From Bacillus rhizoplanae (lineage in GTDB: Bacteria; Bacillota; Bacilli; Bacillales; Bacillaceae_G): a DNA stretch of 64,000 nucleotides. Both the position numbers and the translations under genes were made by a program. Under the pieces are notes generated by a model, which worked only from the letters and a program-made list of their open reading frames with translations, did not search any database and was not told the DNA's origin. Position 1 is the stretch's first letter. Each line of letters begins with the position of its first letter. Of the stretch, positions 33,982 through 44,200 are shown in pieces. The DNA lies in contig NZ_CAKJTI010000012.1 in assembly GCF_917563915.1 (NCBI RefSeq), positions 28,016 through 92,015 of the forward strand. The letters run 5' to 3'.

Positions 33982-35682
33982 TTGTTTCGAAAAACAGCCG
34001 GTGAAGTACTAGTCGATTTACTAATCGAATGGGGCGTTGATCACGTATATGGCATGCCTGGTGATTCCATTAATTCTATTATCGAACCTCTTCGTAAAGC
34101 ACAAGATAAAATTAAATTCATTCAAGTTCGTCACGAAGAAGCAGGTGCTTTAGCTGCTGCTTCTTATGCAAAATTAACTGGAAAACTCGGCGTATGTATG
34201 GCAATCGCAGGGCCAGGTGCAATTCATTTACTAAATGGATTGTATGATGCCAAATTAGATCAAGCACCCGTCCTCGCTATTACCGGTCAGATTGAGTCTG
34301 ATTTAATTGGAACTGGTTTTTTCCAAGAAGTAAATTTAGAAAGAATGTTTGATGATGTCGCAGTTTATAACCAGCGAATCATGTCAGCTGAGCAGCTGCC
34401 AGCTGTTGTAAATCAAGCAATTCGCATGGCTTATACAAAAAAAGGGGTGTCAGTTCTTACAATTCCAGATGACATTCAAAAATTTGAGGTAGATGCAAAA
34501 GCACGGATTACAACCTCTTCTTTTACGATGCCGGAGTTATTTCCGCAAAAACATGATTTAGAAAAAGCAACGGCTGCATTAAATGAAGCAGAAAAGCCTG
34601 TTATTCTAGCAGGAAAAGGGGCAAAAGATGCAAGGGAATCTTTGCTTGCTTTTGCAGAACATATTGGAGCTCCTATTGTGTTAACACTTCCAGCTAAGGG
34701 GATTATTCCAGATGAGCATCCACTTTGTATTGGTGGTTTAGGTTTAATCGGAACAAAACCTTCATATGAAGCGATGAAGAATGCCGATACACTCATTATG
34801 GTCGGTACTTCTTACCCATTCACAGGATTTTTACCAGACAAAGCAAAAACAATTCATATCGACACAGATCCAGCACAAATCGGAAAGCGTTATCCAACCG
34901 ATATTGGTCTTGCTGGTAATGCTGATAAAACCTTAAAATGGCTCACACAAAATATTGAAAAGCATACTGATCACTCTTTCTTAGAACATCATCAAGAACT
35001 GATGAAGAAATGGGAAGAAAGACTGCACAATCAAGAAAACGACACTTCTATTCCAATTAAACCACAAAGAGTAATGCATGCTGTACAGCAAGTTGCACAC
35101 GATGATGCTATTTTATCAGTAGATGTAGGCAATGTAACAGTTTGGACAGCGCGCCATTTCCGTATGACAAATCAGCGCTTTATTTTATCAAGCTGGTTAG
35201 CAACACTTGGCTGTGGTCTTCCCGGCGCAATCGCTGGGCAGATTGCATATCCAAATAAACAAGTTTTCGCAATTTGCGGAGATGGTGGATTTGGTATGAC
35301 GATGAACGATTTTGTAACAGCTGTGAAATATAACCTCCCAATCATTGTAGTTGTATTAAACAACCATAAAATCGCTATGATTAAATTTGAACAAGAAGTA
35401 ATGGGAAATATTGAGTTTGGTACAGAACTTACAAATCCAAACTTCGCAAAATATGCTGAAGCATGCGGTGGAATCGGTTACCGCGTGGAAAAACTTGAGG
35501 AATTAATGCCTGCTTTTGAAAAAGCTGTAAAGCAAAATAAACCATGTATTATTGATGTTATCGTTGATGTCAATGAAGCCCCTATGCCGGCAAAAATTAC
35601 ATTCGCACAGGCAGCTGGCTATACAAAGCACATGCTGAAAGAGTTATTTGAAGAAGGAAAAATTGATTTACCTCCTTTATAA
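33982..35682 (+). CDS. Thiamine-diphosphate enzyme, pyruvate oxidase (YdaP-like)
   Basis: Start is the TTG at 33982, 8 nt after AAAGGAG, giving MFRKTAGEVLVDLLIEWGVDH; the in-frame GTG at 33973 overlaps the binding site. The 566-residue protein has three TPP-enzyme domains. The catalytic Glu is in VRHEEAGALAAASYAKLTG, and the TPP-binding GDGGFGMTMNDFVTAVKYNLPIIVVVLNN motif is near 440. The sequence resembles YdaP/pyruvate oxidase more than acetolactate synthase, because of its length and N-terminus. It would decarboxylate pyruvate oxidatively to acetate or acetyl-phosphate. It is monocistronic. Confidence 0.9.
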   Translation: MFRKTAGEVLVDLLIEWGVDHVYGMPGDSINSIIEPLRKAQDKIKFIQVRHEEAGALAAASYAKLTGKLGVCMAIAGPGAIHLLNGLYDAKLDQAPVLAITGQIESDLIGTGFFQEVNLERMFDDVAVYNQRIMSAEQLPAVVNQAIRMAYTKKGVSVLTIPDDIQKFEVDAKARITTSSFTMPELFPQKHDLEKATAALNEAEKPVILAGKGAKDARESLLAFAEHIGAPIVLTLPAKGIIPDEHPLCIGGLGLIGTKPSYEAMKNADTLIMVGTSYPFTGFLPDKAKTIHIDTDPAQIGKRYPTDIGLAGNADKTLKWLTQNIEKHTDHSFLEHHQELMKKWEERLHNQENDTSIPIKPQRVMHAVQQVAHDDAILSVDVGNVTVWTARHFRMTNQRFILSSWLATLGCGLPGAIAGQIAYPNKQVFAICGDGGFGMTMNDFVTAVKYNLPIIVVVLNNHKIAMIKFEQEVMGNIEFGTELTNPNFAKYAEACGGIGYRVEKLEELMPAFEKAVKQNKPCIIDVIVDVNEAPMPAKITFAQAAGYTKHMLKELFEEGKIDLPPL

Positions 35683-35694
35683 AAATACAAATAT

Positions 35695-35728
35695 AAAACA
35701 GCGGTTTTTTTTCAATAACCGCTGTTTT
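35695..35728. terminator. Intrinsic terminator after the pyruvate oxidase gene
   Basis: AAAACAGCGGTT and AACCGCTGTTTT form a perfect 12-bp stem. It is shared with the decayed Nudix gene that converges from the right. Confidence 0.87.
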
Positions 35729-35752
35729 ATCGGTATCTATCCTGTTATTTCA

Positions 35753-36160
35753 TTAAAAAGCCACCAAAAATGGTTGTTTCTTTTCATCTAAACAATATAA
35801 AATACGCTCTTTGAAATTTGTCCATGTTACCATTTGTAATACTTCTTCAATAGGAAAATACCCTACATCTAAGCTTTCACTACTTGTTGCAAATTGTCCA
35901 CCGACTGGCTTTCCTAAGAACAAATGGTTACAGATACATTGTGAAACATTTTGATACACTCCGCAATATTTTATAATCTCAATATCGATTCCAGTCTATT
36001 CTTTCGCTTCTCTAATAGCACCTACTGGAATTGCTTCTCCTTCTTCTACTTGACCACCAGGGATCTCCCAGCCTCGCATTGGACTTTTTAAAAGTAAAAT
36101 TTCATTTTGATCATTTAATACGACCGTTGCAGCCGTTACAATATGCTTTGGATAAGGCAC
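35753..36160 (-). pseudogene. Nudix hydrolase gene with in-frame amber stop in the Nudix box
   Basis: A GTG at 36160 with GGAGGGG 5 nt upstream opens MPYPKHIVTAATVVLNDQ. The frame carries the Nudix box GGQVEEGEAIPVGAIREAKE, then a TAG at 35996-35998, then continues in the same frame TGIDIEIIKYCGVYQNVS to a normal end at 35753. The stop replaces the second Glu of the REAKEE metal-binding motif. Everything else is intact (about 135 residues), so this is a very recent inactivation, a sequencing error or a case of suppression. A dispersed repeat copy lies directly upstream. Confidence 0.85.
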
Positions 36161-36179
36161 ACATACCCCTCCTTTGTAT

Positions 36180-36335
36180 AAAGTGAGACTTCCATCAGTG
36201 GGGGTTTTTTTCATCCCCCACTGATGGTTAGTTGAACCAATCGGGCTTTTACGGGCAGTTATCCCCCACCTATCTTCCTCGCTTCTTTCTGAAGCTTGAG
36301 GTGGGGAGCTTACTGCCCGTTAATGCGGGATAAAG
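36180..36335 (+). repeat. Full copy of bcr1-like dispersed repeat
   Basis: About 155 bp contain two nested hairpins: the CATCAGTGGGGG / CCCCCACTGATGG terminal stem, and GGGCAGTTATCCCCCACCT / AGGTGGGGAGCTTACTGCCC. Bordering tags read ACTTCCATCAG and GCGGGATAAAGT. GC content is far above the surroundings. It lies between the promoter of the Nudix pseudogene and the next gene's 3' end. It matches the copies at 45525 and 46890. Confidence 0.85.
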
Positions 36336-36345
36336 TAATGGATTT

Positions 36346-36978
36346 CTATACACAATGAATAGGTAAGACAGACCAAGAACTGACAAGTGTAATTTGTTCC
36401 CCCTCTATACGTAACACTTGTTCAGATGGGTTTGCTATATGGTGTAATTGAGGGAATACTTCTTTCACATACTGTTGGTGGGCTGCTGAATCTTTCCATA
36501 AAGACAAAACAATATACCGATTCGAAGAAAGAGATCTTCCAACAACTCCTCCCATCATTCCTTCTGTTCTTGCCATACCTGGATTCCAAACGGTTTCTTG
36601 CATATGTAAAAATTGTTTTTCGTTACCTTGCTCCACATCACATATTGCTACTCGTAAGAAGGAACTATGCTCCAGTGCTTCTACAAATGAAGTATCCGTT
36701 ATGTCAAATAAAGATTGATATAGCTCTGTTTCACATGATGTATACGTGCTTTTTTGATTGCTGCTATGAAAAATCGTATCATGTGTTTCATTCATAAAAC
36801 TTTGATACATTTTCATATTTTCCCAGCAACCAACTATATAAGCTTCTGATTCATTCCATCCCCCGATTTGTCCGTGAAACCCTTCTAATTCCTTCAACTC
36901 GCCCCATTGTTCTTGAGCAGCTGAAAATGCTTCCTTTCTCTCTTCATCAATTTGACAAATAATCGACTTAATGAGCAT
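36346..36978 (-). CDS. YdbC-like DUF4937 domain protein
   Basis: This 210-residue protein consists of two ferredoxin-like halves. The first half (EGFHGQIGGWNESEAYIVGCWENM) carries the DUF4937/YdbC features. The second (VVGRSLSSNRYIVLSLWKDSAAHQQY) looks like an antibiotic-biosynthesis monooxygenase (ABM)-type half. No cofactor motif is visible. It begins at an ATG after GGGGGATAC, is monocistronic, and its stop borders the repeat at 36180-36335. The role is unknown. Confidence 0.8.
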   Translation of the reverse strand: MLIKSIICQIDEERKEAFSAAQEQWGELKELEGFHGQIGGWNESEAYIVGCWENMKMYQSFMNETHDTIFHSSNQKSTYTSCETELYQSLFDITDTSFVEALEHSSFLRVAICDVEQGNEKQFLHMQETVWNPGMARTEGMMGGVVGRSLSSNRYIVLSLWKDSAAHQQYVKEVFPQLHHIANPSEQVLRIEGEQITLVSSWSVLPIHCV

Positions 36979-37366
36979 ACATGTATCCCCCTTATTTTCT
37001 ATAAAAACCTTAATGTGGTTTAGCTTTTTCTAACCACATCACTAAAATCTTATAATTTTATTTTAAAGAAATTAAATAGAAATATCAAAATTATAAGAAA
37101 AATAACATTACAAAAAGTAATTACTATTGATTTGAAATAAAGTCGCGACATTTATAAAAAAGTTGCGATGTTTTGAATGAAGTTAAACCGTTTGTAAAAA
37201 AGTTTAATCAAAATCCTGTCCTGAAAAGCTGGACTTTATTCTCTCCTCGTATTAATGAGTAAAAGGAAATTCGTATTGAAATGGGGAATAATACATTACT
37301 ATCTATTAATGAGGGAGAAAAGACAAAACGAATAACATTAATTTAATAGAATGAAGGGGGATTATT
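36979..37366. other. AT-rich intergenic region between divergent genes
   Basis: This 388-bp gap holds the promoters of the YdbC-like gene (minus) and the serine hydrolase gene (plus). It has runs such as AAAAAAGTT and a partial repeat of GTCGCGACATTTATAAAAAAGT / GTTGCGATGTTTT. I see no coding frame or terminator-like hairpin. Confidence 0.5.
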
Positions 37367-38392
37367 TTGAGCAATCGAGTTTTGGACCTTACTAAAGCAA
37401 TTCATAACATAATAGATGAACAATTTTCTGGAGCTATTTACATCAAGGATAACGATGAAATCTTATTTGAATCAGCATTTGGTTATGCGAACAGGGCTGA
37501 TAAAAAATTGAATACTGTTGATACACGTTTTGGAATTGCATCTGGCTGTAAGTTGTTTACAGCTGTTGCTATTTGCCAACTCATTAAAAAAGGTTTACTA
37601 TCATTTGACACTCGTCTTGAAGATTGTTTGAATATAAAATTTCCGCATTTTAACAAAGACATAACAATTCATCACCTTTTGACTCACACTTCTGGAATAC
37701 CGGACTATTTTGATGAACAAGTAATGGATAACTTTGAAGACCTTTGGAAACAAACACCTATGTATCTTTTGAGTGACGTAAAAGATTTTCTTCCTTTATT
37801 TCAAAAGGAGAATATGATGTTCCAACCTGGAGATAAATTCCACTACAATAATGCCGGTTTCATTGTTTTAGGTTTAATCGTAGAACAACAATCAGGACTT
37901 TCTTTTACCAACTATATTGAATCAAATCTCTTCCAACAATGTGGAATGAATGATTCAGGATATTTTCCTTTAGATCAACTCCCTAAAAACACTGCCTATG
38001 GGTACATAGATAATAAAGATGGAACATGGAGAACGAATATCTACTCTATTCCGATAAAAGGTGGCGCTGATGGGGGTGCTTTTATCACACCATCAGATAT
38101 GATCAAATTTTGGGAAGCATTGTTTAATCATCAGCTTTTGAGTAAAGAATGTACAGAAATACTTTTGAATTCACAAATCCATGTTAAAGATGGGGTAGAT
38201 TATGGATATGGACTTTGGATCACTAAAAGTGAAGAATCTATAATTAAGTATCATGTAATGGGATATGACCCTGGTGTAAGCTTCCATTCTGCTTTTTATC
38301 CTAAGTCAGGAATCAAGATAGCAATACTTTCAAATAAAAGTTCAGGATCCTTTGAAATAATGAAGAGGATTGAAGAAATTTTTGAGATATAA
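37367..38392 (+). CDS. Beta-lactamase-fold serine hydrolase (class C/PBP-like)
   Basis: This 341-residue protein opens at a TTG with GGGGG 6 nt upstream. It has the Ser-x-x-Lys motif as SGCKLFT (about residue 63) and Tyr-x-Asn as HYNNAGF (about 157). A third motif near YHVMGYDPG may fill the KTG position. No signal peptide or lipobox is evident, so it is probably cytosolic, unlike true penicillin-binding proteins. Such proteins are peptidases, esterases or cleavers of D-amino-acid peptides. A large gap with an AT-rich promoter precedes it. Confidence 0.88.
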   Translation: MSNRVLDLTKAIHNIIDEQFSGAIYIKDNDEILFESAFGYANRADKKLNTVDTRFGIASGCKLFTAVAICQLIKKGLLSFDTRLEDCLNIKFPHFNKDITIHHLLTHTSGIPDYFDEQVMDNFEDLWKQTPMYLLSDVKDFLPLFQKENMMFQPGDKFHYNNAGFIVLGLIVEQQSGLSFTNYIESNLFQQCGMNDSGYFPLDQLPKNTAYGYIDNKDGTWRTNIYSIPIKGGADGGAFITPSDMIKFWEALFNHQLLSKECTEILLNSQIHVKDGVDYGYGLWITKSEESIIKYHVMGYDPGVSFHSAFYPKSGIKIAILSNKSSGSFEIMKRIEEIFEI

Positions 38393-38551
38393 TTAAATTT
38401 TTTTATAAAATAATTATTCAATTGAATATATTAAAAATGTGTTTTGATTAATCTTTTTTCAAAACATGCTTTTTCTTTTTGTTCGTTTATCAAGGCAATT
38501 AGTATCAATTTGAACAAACTTTATTCTAAAGCAACAAATACTTCCTAATAG

Positions 38552-38583
38552 AAAAAACAAGGGTCAAAATTCCCTTGTTTTTT
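38552..38583. terminator. Bidirectional intrinsic terminator
   Basis: AAAAAACAAGGG and CCCTTGTTTTTT form a perfect 12-bp stem with an 8-nt loop between the convergent serine hydrolase and metallophosphoesterase genes. Confidence 0.88.
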
Positions 38584-38587
38584 CTAC

Positions 38588-39697
38588 TTAATCAAATGTA
38601 AGTTCTATTTGAATAATCTCTGATCGACTCCCAAGTCTTAAAGCTGGTCCCCAAAATCCAAATCCTGAGGAAACAATCGCATGAAATAAATCTTTCTGTA
38701 CATATCCCCAATCTAATTCATACATTCTTCTTGTAATGATATGATTCGGTGCCATTTGTCCTCTATGCGTATGTCCAGACAATAATAAATCAACACCTGA
38801 TTCTTCAGCTTGCTTTAATTCAAATGGCTGATGATCCATTGCAATGATAGGAAAACTCTTATCTACAGTACTCATTAACTCCTCGAAACTTTTACGATTT
38901 CGGTCCGTCTTATCTCTTCTTCCTACAATATAAAAACAATCTTCAATTTTTACAACTTCATCTAATAATATATTTACATCAATTTTATTCATTTCTTGCA
39001 GAAATTCCGGAATAGCCCCCCCGTAATATTCATGATTTCCTAGCACCCCATAGATGCCAAGCGGAGCATGCATTTGTTTCATCACTTGTCCCATATTCTT
39101 TTTTATAAAATATTCTGGATGATCGTCAATAATATCTCCTGGCAAAAGTATGATATCCGGTTTCATATCATTTACATGATCAACCAATCTTTGAAGGTGC
39201 GACAAGCCAGACAGTTTACCAAAATGCATATCAGAAGCCATCGCAATTCGAAGTGTCTTACGATTACTCACTTTTTTAGGTACGTCAATCTCGTATTTTC
39301 GAACGACTGGACTATACGCATTAAATGTTCCATAGACAAAAATAAGAACAAAAATAATAAGAACGGTTATTCCAGTCCAAAAAATAGATTGTTCTTTCGG
39401 AAACGATAACAAATTTAAAATGAATACTGTTACATCCGCTATTGGTAATAGAATGACTGCATATTGTATGACCGCAAACCAATAAGAACCAATTGTTCTA
39501 AGAGGTGAATCAAATTTAATCAATCGATCTAGAATATACGCGTATGAAAATAATCCAACTACAATCGCATAATATCCCCAAGATTGAACGCCAAAAGTCG
39601 TACGAATCCAAACCCAGCCATTCCATCCAATATAAATCATTAACAGCGTATATAGCATAAATAAAATAAAAATATTAAATACATTTCTCGTTTTCAA
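38588..39697 (-). CDS. Membrane-anchored metallophosphoesterase
   Basis: The TTG at 39697 with GAGGGGG 5 nt upstream is the likely start (product MKTRNVFNIFILFML..., 369 residues). Four N-terminal membrane helices precede a calcineurin-type phosphoesterase domain from about 155. The metal motifs are ASDMHFGKLSG, LPGDIIDDHPEY, LGNHEYYGG and LSGHTHRGQM. The YkuE/YaeI-like domain order suggests hydrolysis of a lipid pyrophosphate or UDP-sugar at the membrane. The substrate is not shown. It is monocistronic. Confidence 0.9.
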   Translation of the reverse strand: MKTRNVFNIFILFMLYTLLMIYIGWNGWVWIRTTFGVQSWGYYAIVVGLFSYAYILDRLIKFDSPLRTIGSYWFAVIQYAVILLPIADVTVFILNLLSFPKEQSIFWTGITVLIIFVLIFVYGTFNAYSPVVRKYEIDVPKKVSNRKTLRIAMASDMHFGKLSGLSHLQRLVDHVNDMKPDIILLPGDIIDDHPEYFIKKNMGQVMKQMHAPLGIYGVLGNHEYYGGAIPEFLQEMNKIDVNILLDEVVKIEDCFYIVGRRDKTDRNRKSFEELMSTVDKSFPIIAMDHQPFELKQAEESGVDLLLSGHTHRGQMAPNHIITRRMYELDWGYVQKDLFHAIVSSGFGFWGPALRLGSRSEIIQIELTFD

Positions 39698-39842
39698 AGT
39701 ATCCCCCTCTTCTATATGTTTCATTATAACCATCCATTTACGAATATTTACGTACTATACATTAATGAATTAACAGTTATATCTAATAAGAATTTTATTT
39801 TGACATAAAAACTTTTATAATTCCACTAATACGCAGCAAAAT

Positions 39843-39889
39843 AAAAAAGAGACTGATTCATAATTTTTTACGAATCAATCTCTTTTTTT
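39843..39889 (-). terminator. Intrinsic terminator after the second DinB gene
   Basis: AAAAAAGAGACTGATTC and GAATCAATCTCTTTTTT pair with one mismatch; on the minus strand the stem is followed by TTATTTTG. It is near-symmetric and may act both ways. Confidence 0.82.
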
Positions 39890-39912
39890 ATTTTCATTTA
39901 CAATTTCATATT

Positions 39913-40449
39913 TCAGCTGGATGGATAAGCATCCGAACTCAAATAACGTTCTTTTATAATTTGGCGATGATGAAGCTCATGACCAGCAATAATACTTGCC
40001 AATGCACGAACCGTTACTTCAGAATTATTTGCCACTCCTCTTTGTAACCAAGCTTCTTCATCTAAACTTTTAAGCAAATGCACAGTAGATTGACGAACAA
40101 CTGTTAAATTCTCGAGAAGATCTTGCATGGATTGCTTATCAAATGCAGCTCTAAGAACATACATATCATCGTTATATCCAGGAAGTTCCGCTGTCTCGCC
40201 TCTCGCTATAGAAAGCAATCGATATCCCATAATACGTTCAGTATCCGCAATATGACCGATTACTTCTTTTATACTCCATTTATTAGGAGCGTATCGAAAA
40301 TGTCCTTCACTATCAGAAATATCCTTCAATAAAAGGTTCGTTTCCTTCATTTGCTCTTTTAAAATATGTATGATATCTCCCTCTGGCAATAAGTTTATGT
40401 ATGTTGAATAATACGGATTATATTCAGTTGCTTCCGGTCTCTTTTGCAT
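39913..40449 (-). CDS. DinB-family protein
   Basis: The ATG at 40449 with AAAGGATG upstream is preferred over the ATG at 40458. The 178-residue four-helix bundle has three candidate metal histidines: VIGHIADTERIMG (about 68) and HELHHRQ near the C-terminus. It is a DinB/YfiT-like paralogue of the protein at 10374-10892, but the two are clearly diverged. Function is unknown. Confidence 0.87.
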   Translation of the reverse strand: MQKRPEATEYNPYYSTYINLLPEGDIIHILKEQMKETNLLLKDISDSEGHFRYAPNKWSIKEVIGHIADTERIMGYRLLSIARGETAELPGYNDDMYVLRAAFDKQSMQDLLENLTVVRQSTVHLLKSLDEEAWLQRGVANNSEVTVRALASIIAGHELHHRQIIKERYLSSDAYPSS

Positions 40450-40703
40450 CTTGATCATCCTTTTTATTATTTTTAGAAAATAAAGTGGAACTTTCCTTAA
40501 TGAAACAAGTTAGAAAAATTTATTATTATCTCCTTATAATTGTAATTCCCTTCCCCTCATCATTTACAGCCATTATAAATTCACACAATATTCTATCCCC
40601 TTTACTATTTTAGTAGATTCTGCCATGATTTTCATCTCTAATAAAATATAAAATGGTATAATTTTCATTTAAAGCTGAGTCAGAGTTAACACTACATAAA
40701 TAA

Positions 40704-40904
40704 GAACTGGCTTTAAAGAAGATTGACATTCCTGATTTTATTCCTTTTATTGGTGAATATGACATTGAAATACGAGGCGAATTTGGATTGGGGACATTCG
40801 GTTACAAATTACGTGCAGGTCAAGAAACTGGTGCGTATGTTGGCGCTGGAAAAGTTGATGGTGGAATATTTACTAAATTTACTAAACCAGGGGGAATAAT
40901 AAAC
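40704..40904 (+). pseudogene. Open fragment resembling the end of a larger glycine-rich toxin-like protein
   Basis: An open frame after the TAA at 40701 reads IDIPDFIPFIGEYDIEIRGE, then LGTFGYKLRAGQETGAYVGA and GGIFTKFTKPGGIIN, running without a stop into the next gene. It has no start codon with a binding site. The Gly/Thr/Tyr-rich beta repeats look like the distal part of secreted Bacillus toxins or surface proteins. I cannot name the family; it may be the decayed partner of the small membrane protein that follows. Confidence 0.45.
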
Positions 40905-41099
40905 ATGTTTAAACAAGCAAGATTTATTAAAATTTTTGGGTTTTCAGCTTTACTTATCTTTAGCCTTTTTGCTCCTTTTGGATTTTGGAAAAAGTTTACT
41001 CTTATTGCTTTTGTACTTATACTAGCCTCCTTATCTTTTGGTACTACAAACTTACTAGAATGTATAACTAATAAATTTAAAAAGAATAGAGATAACTAG
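40905..41099 (+). CDS. Small membrane protein, 64 residues
   Basis: ATG at 40905 follows GGGGGA (9-nt spacing). The product MFKQARFIKIFGFSALLIFS has two membrane helices (about 8-27 and 31-48) and a basic tail. It continues in the same frame as the upstream open fragment, so it could also be its C-terminal end. Two-helix proteins behind toxin-like genes are often immunity proteins; here that is only a guess. Confidence 0.5.
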   Translation: MFKQARFIKIFGFSALLIFSLFAPFGFWKKFTLIAFVLILASLSFGTTNLLECITNKFKKNRDN

Positions 41100-41182
41100 A
41101 TTGTAGAAGAATTGCATAAAGGTAATACGACTGAAAGTAAATTAGTGCTATTTGAAACATTGTTAGAAATGTAAATAAACAT

Positions 41183-41214
41183 AAAACCTCTGTCAAATTA
41201 AAAACAGAGGTTTT
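41183..41214. terminator. Bidirectional intrinsic terminator at the sbcC end
   Basis: AAAACCTCTGT and ACAGAGGTTTT form an 11-bp stem with a 10-nt loop between the small membrane gene and the sbcC stop. Confidence 0.86.
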
Positions 41215-41258
41215 ATTATATAATTGTTACAGATTAACTCCAATCGAACCATATTTAT

Positions 41259-44200
41259 CTATTTCACAACAAATCGAGTCTTACTACATCCATCTTTCTG
41301 CTTCATTACTTCAAGCACTGCTGGCATAGCGTTTTTCAATTCTTGTACGTGTGAGATTACACCAATAAAGCGACCTGATTTTTGGAGATCAATTAAAGCA
41401 TCTACTGCTTTTGTTAACGATTCTTCGTCTAATGAACCGAAGCCTTCGTCAATGAACATCGTTTCAATCGAAATACCGCCTTCATATGATTGAATGATAT
41501 CAGCCATACCAAGCGCTAAGCATAGAGATGCGTTAAATTTTTCACCGCCGGACAATGTTTTCACATCACGTGTTTGCCCCGTATAGGCATCATACACATC
41601 TAATCCTAAACCACTTTGACGATTTCGTTTTTCCACGCGTTCACTTCGTTTTAAATAAAACTGTCCGTTTGATAGTTTACGAAGTCGTTCATTGGCTACT
41701 TGAACAATTTGCTCCAAATATTCTATTAAAATGTAACGCTCAAACGAAATGCGACTTTCATTATCACCTTTCATAACTTCATATAAATCAACAAGTTCTT
41801 GGAATGCCGCTTCTTCTTCATGAATTTGTTCATCAATGCGGCGAATATTTTCATGCAAATCGGAAATATATTCATTGGCACTTTTTGTACGCTGACGCTG
41901 TTCTTTTATGATATCAAGTTGAATTTCTAGTTCTTTCAACTGTTCTTCTAGTTGCGTTAACTCTGTCCATTCTTTTCCTTGTAGCTGCTCTGTTAATTCT
42001 TCAATTTGTTTTGTTAATACTTCAAGCATAGAATAATACGCTTGAATGTGTTGTTGTAAGTCTTTTCGCTCTGCGTCTGATAATTTAGCCTCTGTGTATG
42101 CTTGTTGACTCGCAAAACCACTTGCTTCAAGTTCTGCCATAAAACGTGCATACTTTTCTTCTTTGTTCTCATTTCCTTGTGTATATTGTTGCTGCGCTGC
42201 TTTATATGCTTCTTCAACACGAATTTTTTCACTGGTGCAACGCTGAAATTCCTCTTGTGCTCTTTGCCATGATTCTTGCAGACGACGAAGTAAAGAAGCT
42301 TTTGCTTCATACGCTTGTTGCCACGCTTCTAATGTTTGCATCTCTGCTGGTATTTTTTCTTTGTCATTTTCATACGATGTTCGCAGTTGGATCGATTCCA
42401 TTTCAGAGCGATGCAATTTTTCTTCTATATCACGTTTAGTTGCTTGCAACATATCTAATTCTTCTTCTAGCTTTTGAAGCTGCGATGATAATTGTTTACG
42501 TTTTTCTTCACTTTCTTTTAATTCATTTACTTCTGCAGCTAGCTGTTTTCCTTGTTGGATTAACGTTTGATATGCATCTGCTAACTCTGATACAGCGTAC
42601 CCACGAGCCTGTACTTCTTTACATAATTCTTCATATTGACCTTTATAAAAATTACATTTTTCTTCTATTTGAACGTGTTGCTTTTCAGCTTGTACTTTTT
42701 GTTCACGAAGAATATTTAACTGTTCTTCATTAATAGACACTTCTTGTTCAGTTGCTTTGTTTGGGTGAGAGGTACTACCACAAACCGGGCAAGGGTTACC
42801 ATCATGTAAATGCATCGCTAACTGACCAGCTTGTTCGCTTAACCATGATTTCTCTAACGTTTCATACGCTTGTTGAGCCGCACTCATACGTTCTAACGCA
42901 CCTTTTCTTTCCCTCTCATACTTTTGCACTTCTTGCCACACTTGATATGCATCTTTTAATACTTTTGCATCTTCACGCATACGACTTAACTGTTCTACTT
43001 TTGCTCGGTATTGCTCAAGTGCTTGTTCAATCTGTTTTAGCTTAGCGGAAAGCTGTTGCTTTTGTGTACTGCTGAATTCTTGCTGTTTCTCTAATTTACT
43101 TACCTCAAGCTTAAACTGCTCCATTTGTTTTTCTGATGCCGCTAATATTATTTTTTTATCAGCAAATGTGGCGATAACCTCTTTTAACTCTTCTAACATT
43201 TGTACGTTTCGCTTCGTTTCTTCACGAACTGTTTCATTGTTTTTTTCTTGTTCGTACTGCTGCTCCGCACGCTCATAAGCTAATACAAATTGTTCTTGTT
43301 TGACAGCGATTTGTTTCATATACTTCTCGGCTTGCTGAGCACTTTGAACCGCTTCATCATACCACTGTTCAAAAGGTAATAACCGGCTTGCTTGCTCTGC
43401 TCGTTTAAATTGTTGTTCTTTCACTTCAATAGAAGAACGTTCCTGTTGCAATGAGTCATAACGATTTTGTTTTGTTTGCAAATCTTGCAATCTATCATTT
43501 AAAGCTTTCGCTTCATGATACCCTGTTTCCGCTTCTTTTAATTGCTTTAGCTGTATTGATTCTTGTTTTTCTAATTGCTTTTCTTGTTTTTCATAAAAAG
43601 CGATTTCTTGTTGAAGCGCTTCTACTACTTGATGTGTATTTACATGTTCTTGATTTGCTAATATTTCAAGCAGTGCACCGTCCCGCACCGGAAGCTTGAA
43701 AACGTTACGAAAGTACAATTCTCGTTCTTTTTGCTTTTCTTGCAGAACATCTTTCCATTCTTTACGCTTTTGATCTAATAACTCTCGCATTAATTTATAT
43801 CGATCCGTTTTAAAAATGCGGCGTAAAATTTCTTCTTTATTTTCTGTTTCAGATGTTAATAGTTTACGGAATTCACCTTGTGGAAGCATTACAATTTGAC
43901 TAAATTGATGCTTACTAAGACCAATTAAATCTTCCACTTTTTTGTTTACATCCGTCACGTGGAAGCGATCTACACAAGGAATTTGTTCGTCATTAACGAC
44001 TTCATAAAATTCAATCGCATGACCTGTAATCGTTTTGTTGCCTTGTTTTTTATGACCAAGTTGCCGCTTTATACAATAGGTTTTTGCTTTTAATTGAAAT
44101 AATAATTCAACGCTTGTATACACGTTATCATCAGCAAATTGACTACGAAGCATACTCGTATCATTGCGTTCTTCTCCACTCGCTTCTCCATACAGCGCAT

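Noticed and set aside
34476-34796. 106-codon antisense open frame in the pyruvate oxidase gene
   Set aside because: A shadow of the strong plus-strand coding sequence, without a start signal.
42014-43045. Several open frames of about 97 codons antisense to sbcC
   Set aside because: Caused by the Glu/Gln-rich coiled-coil codons of sbcC on the other strand; no start signals.
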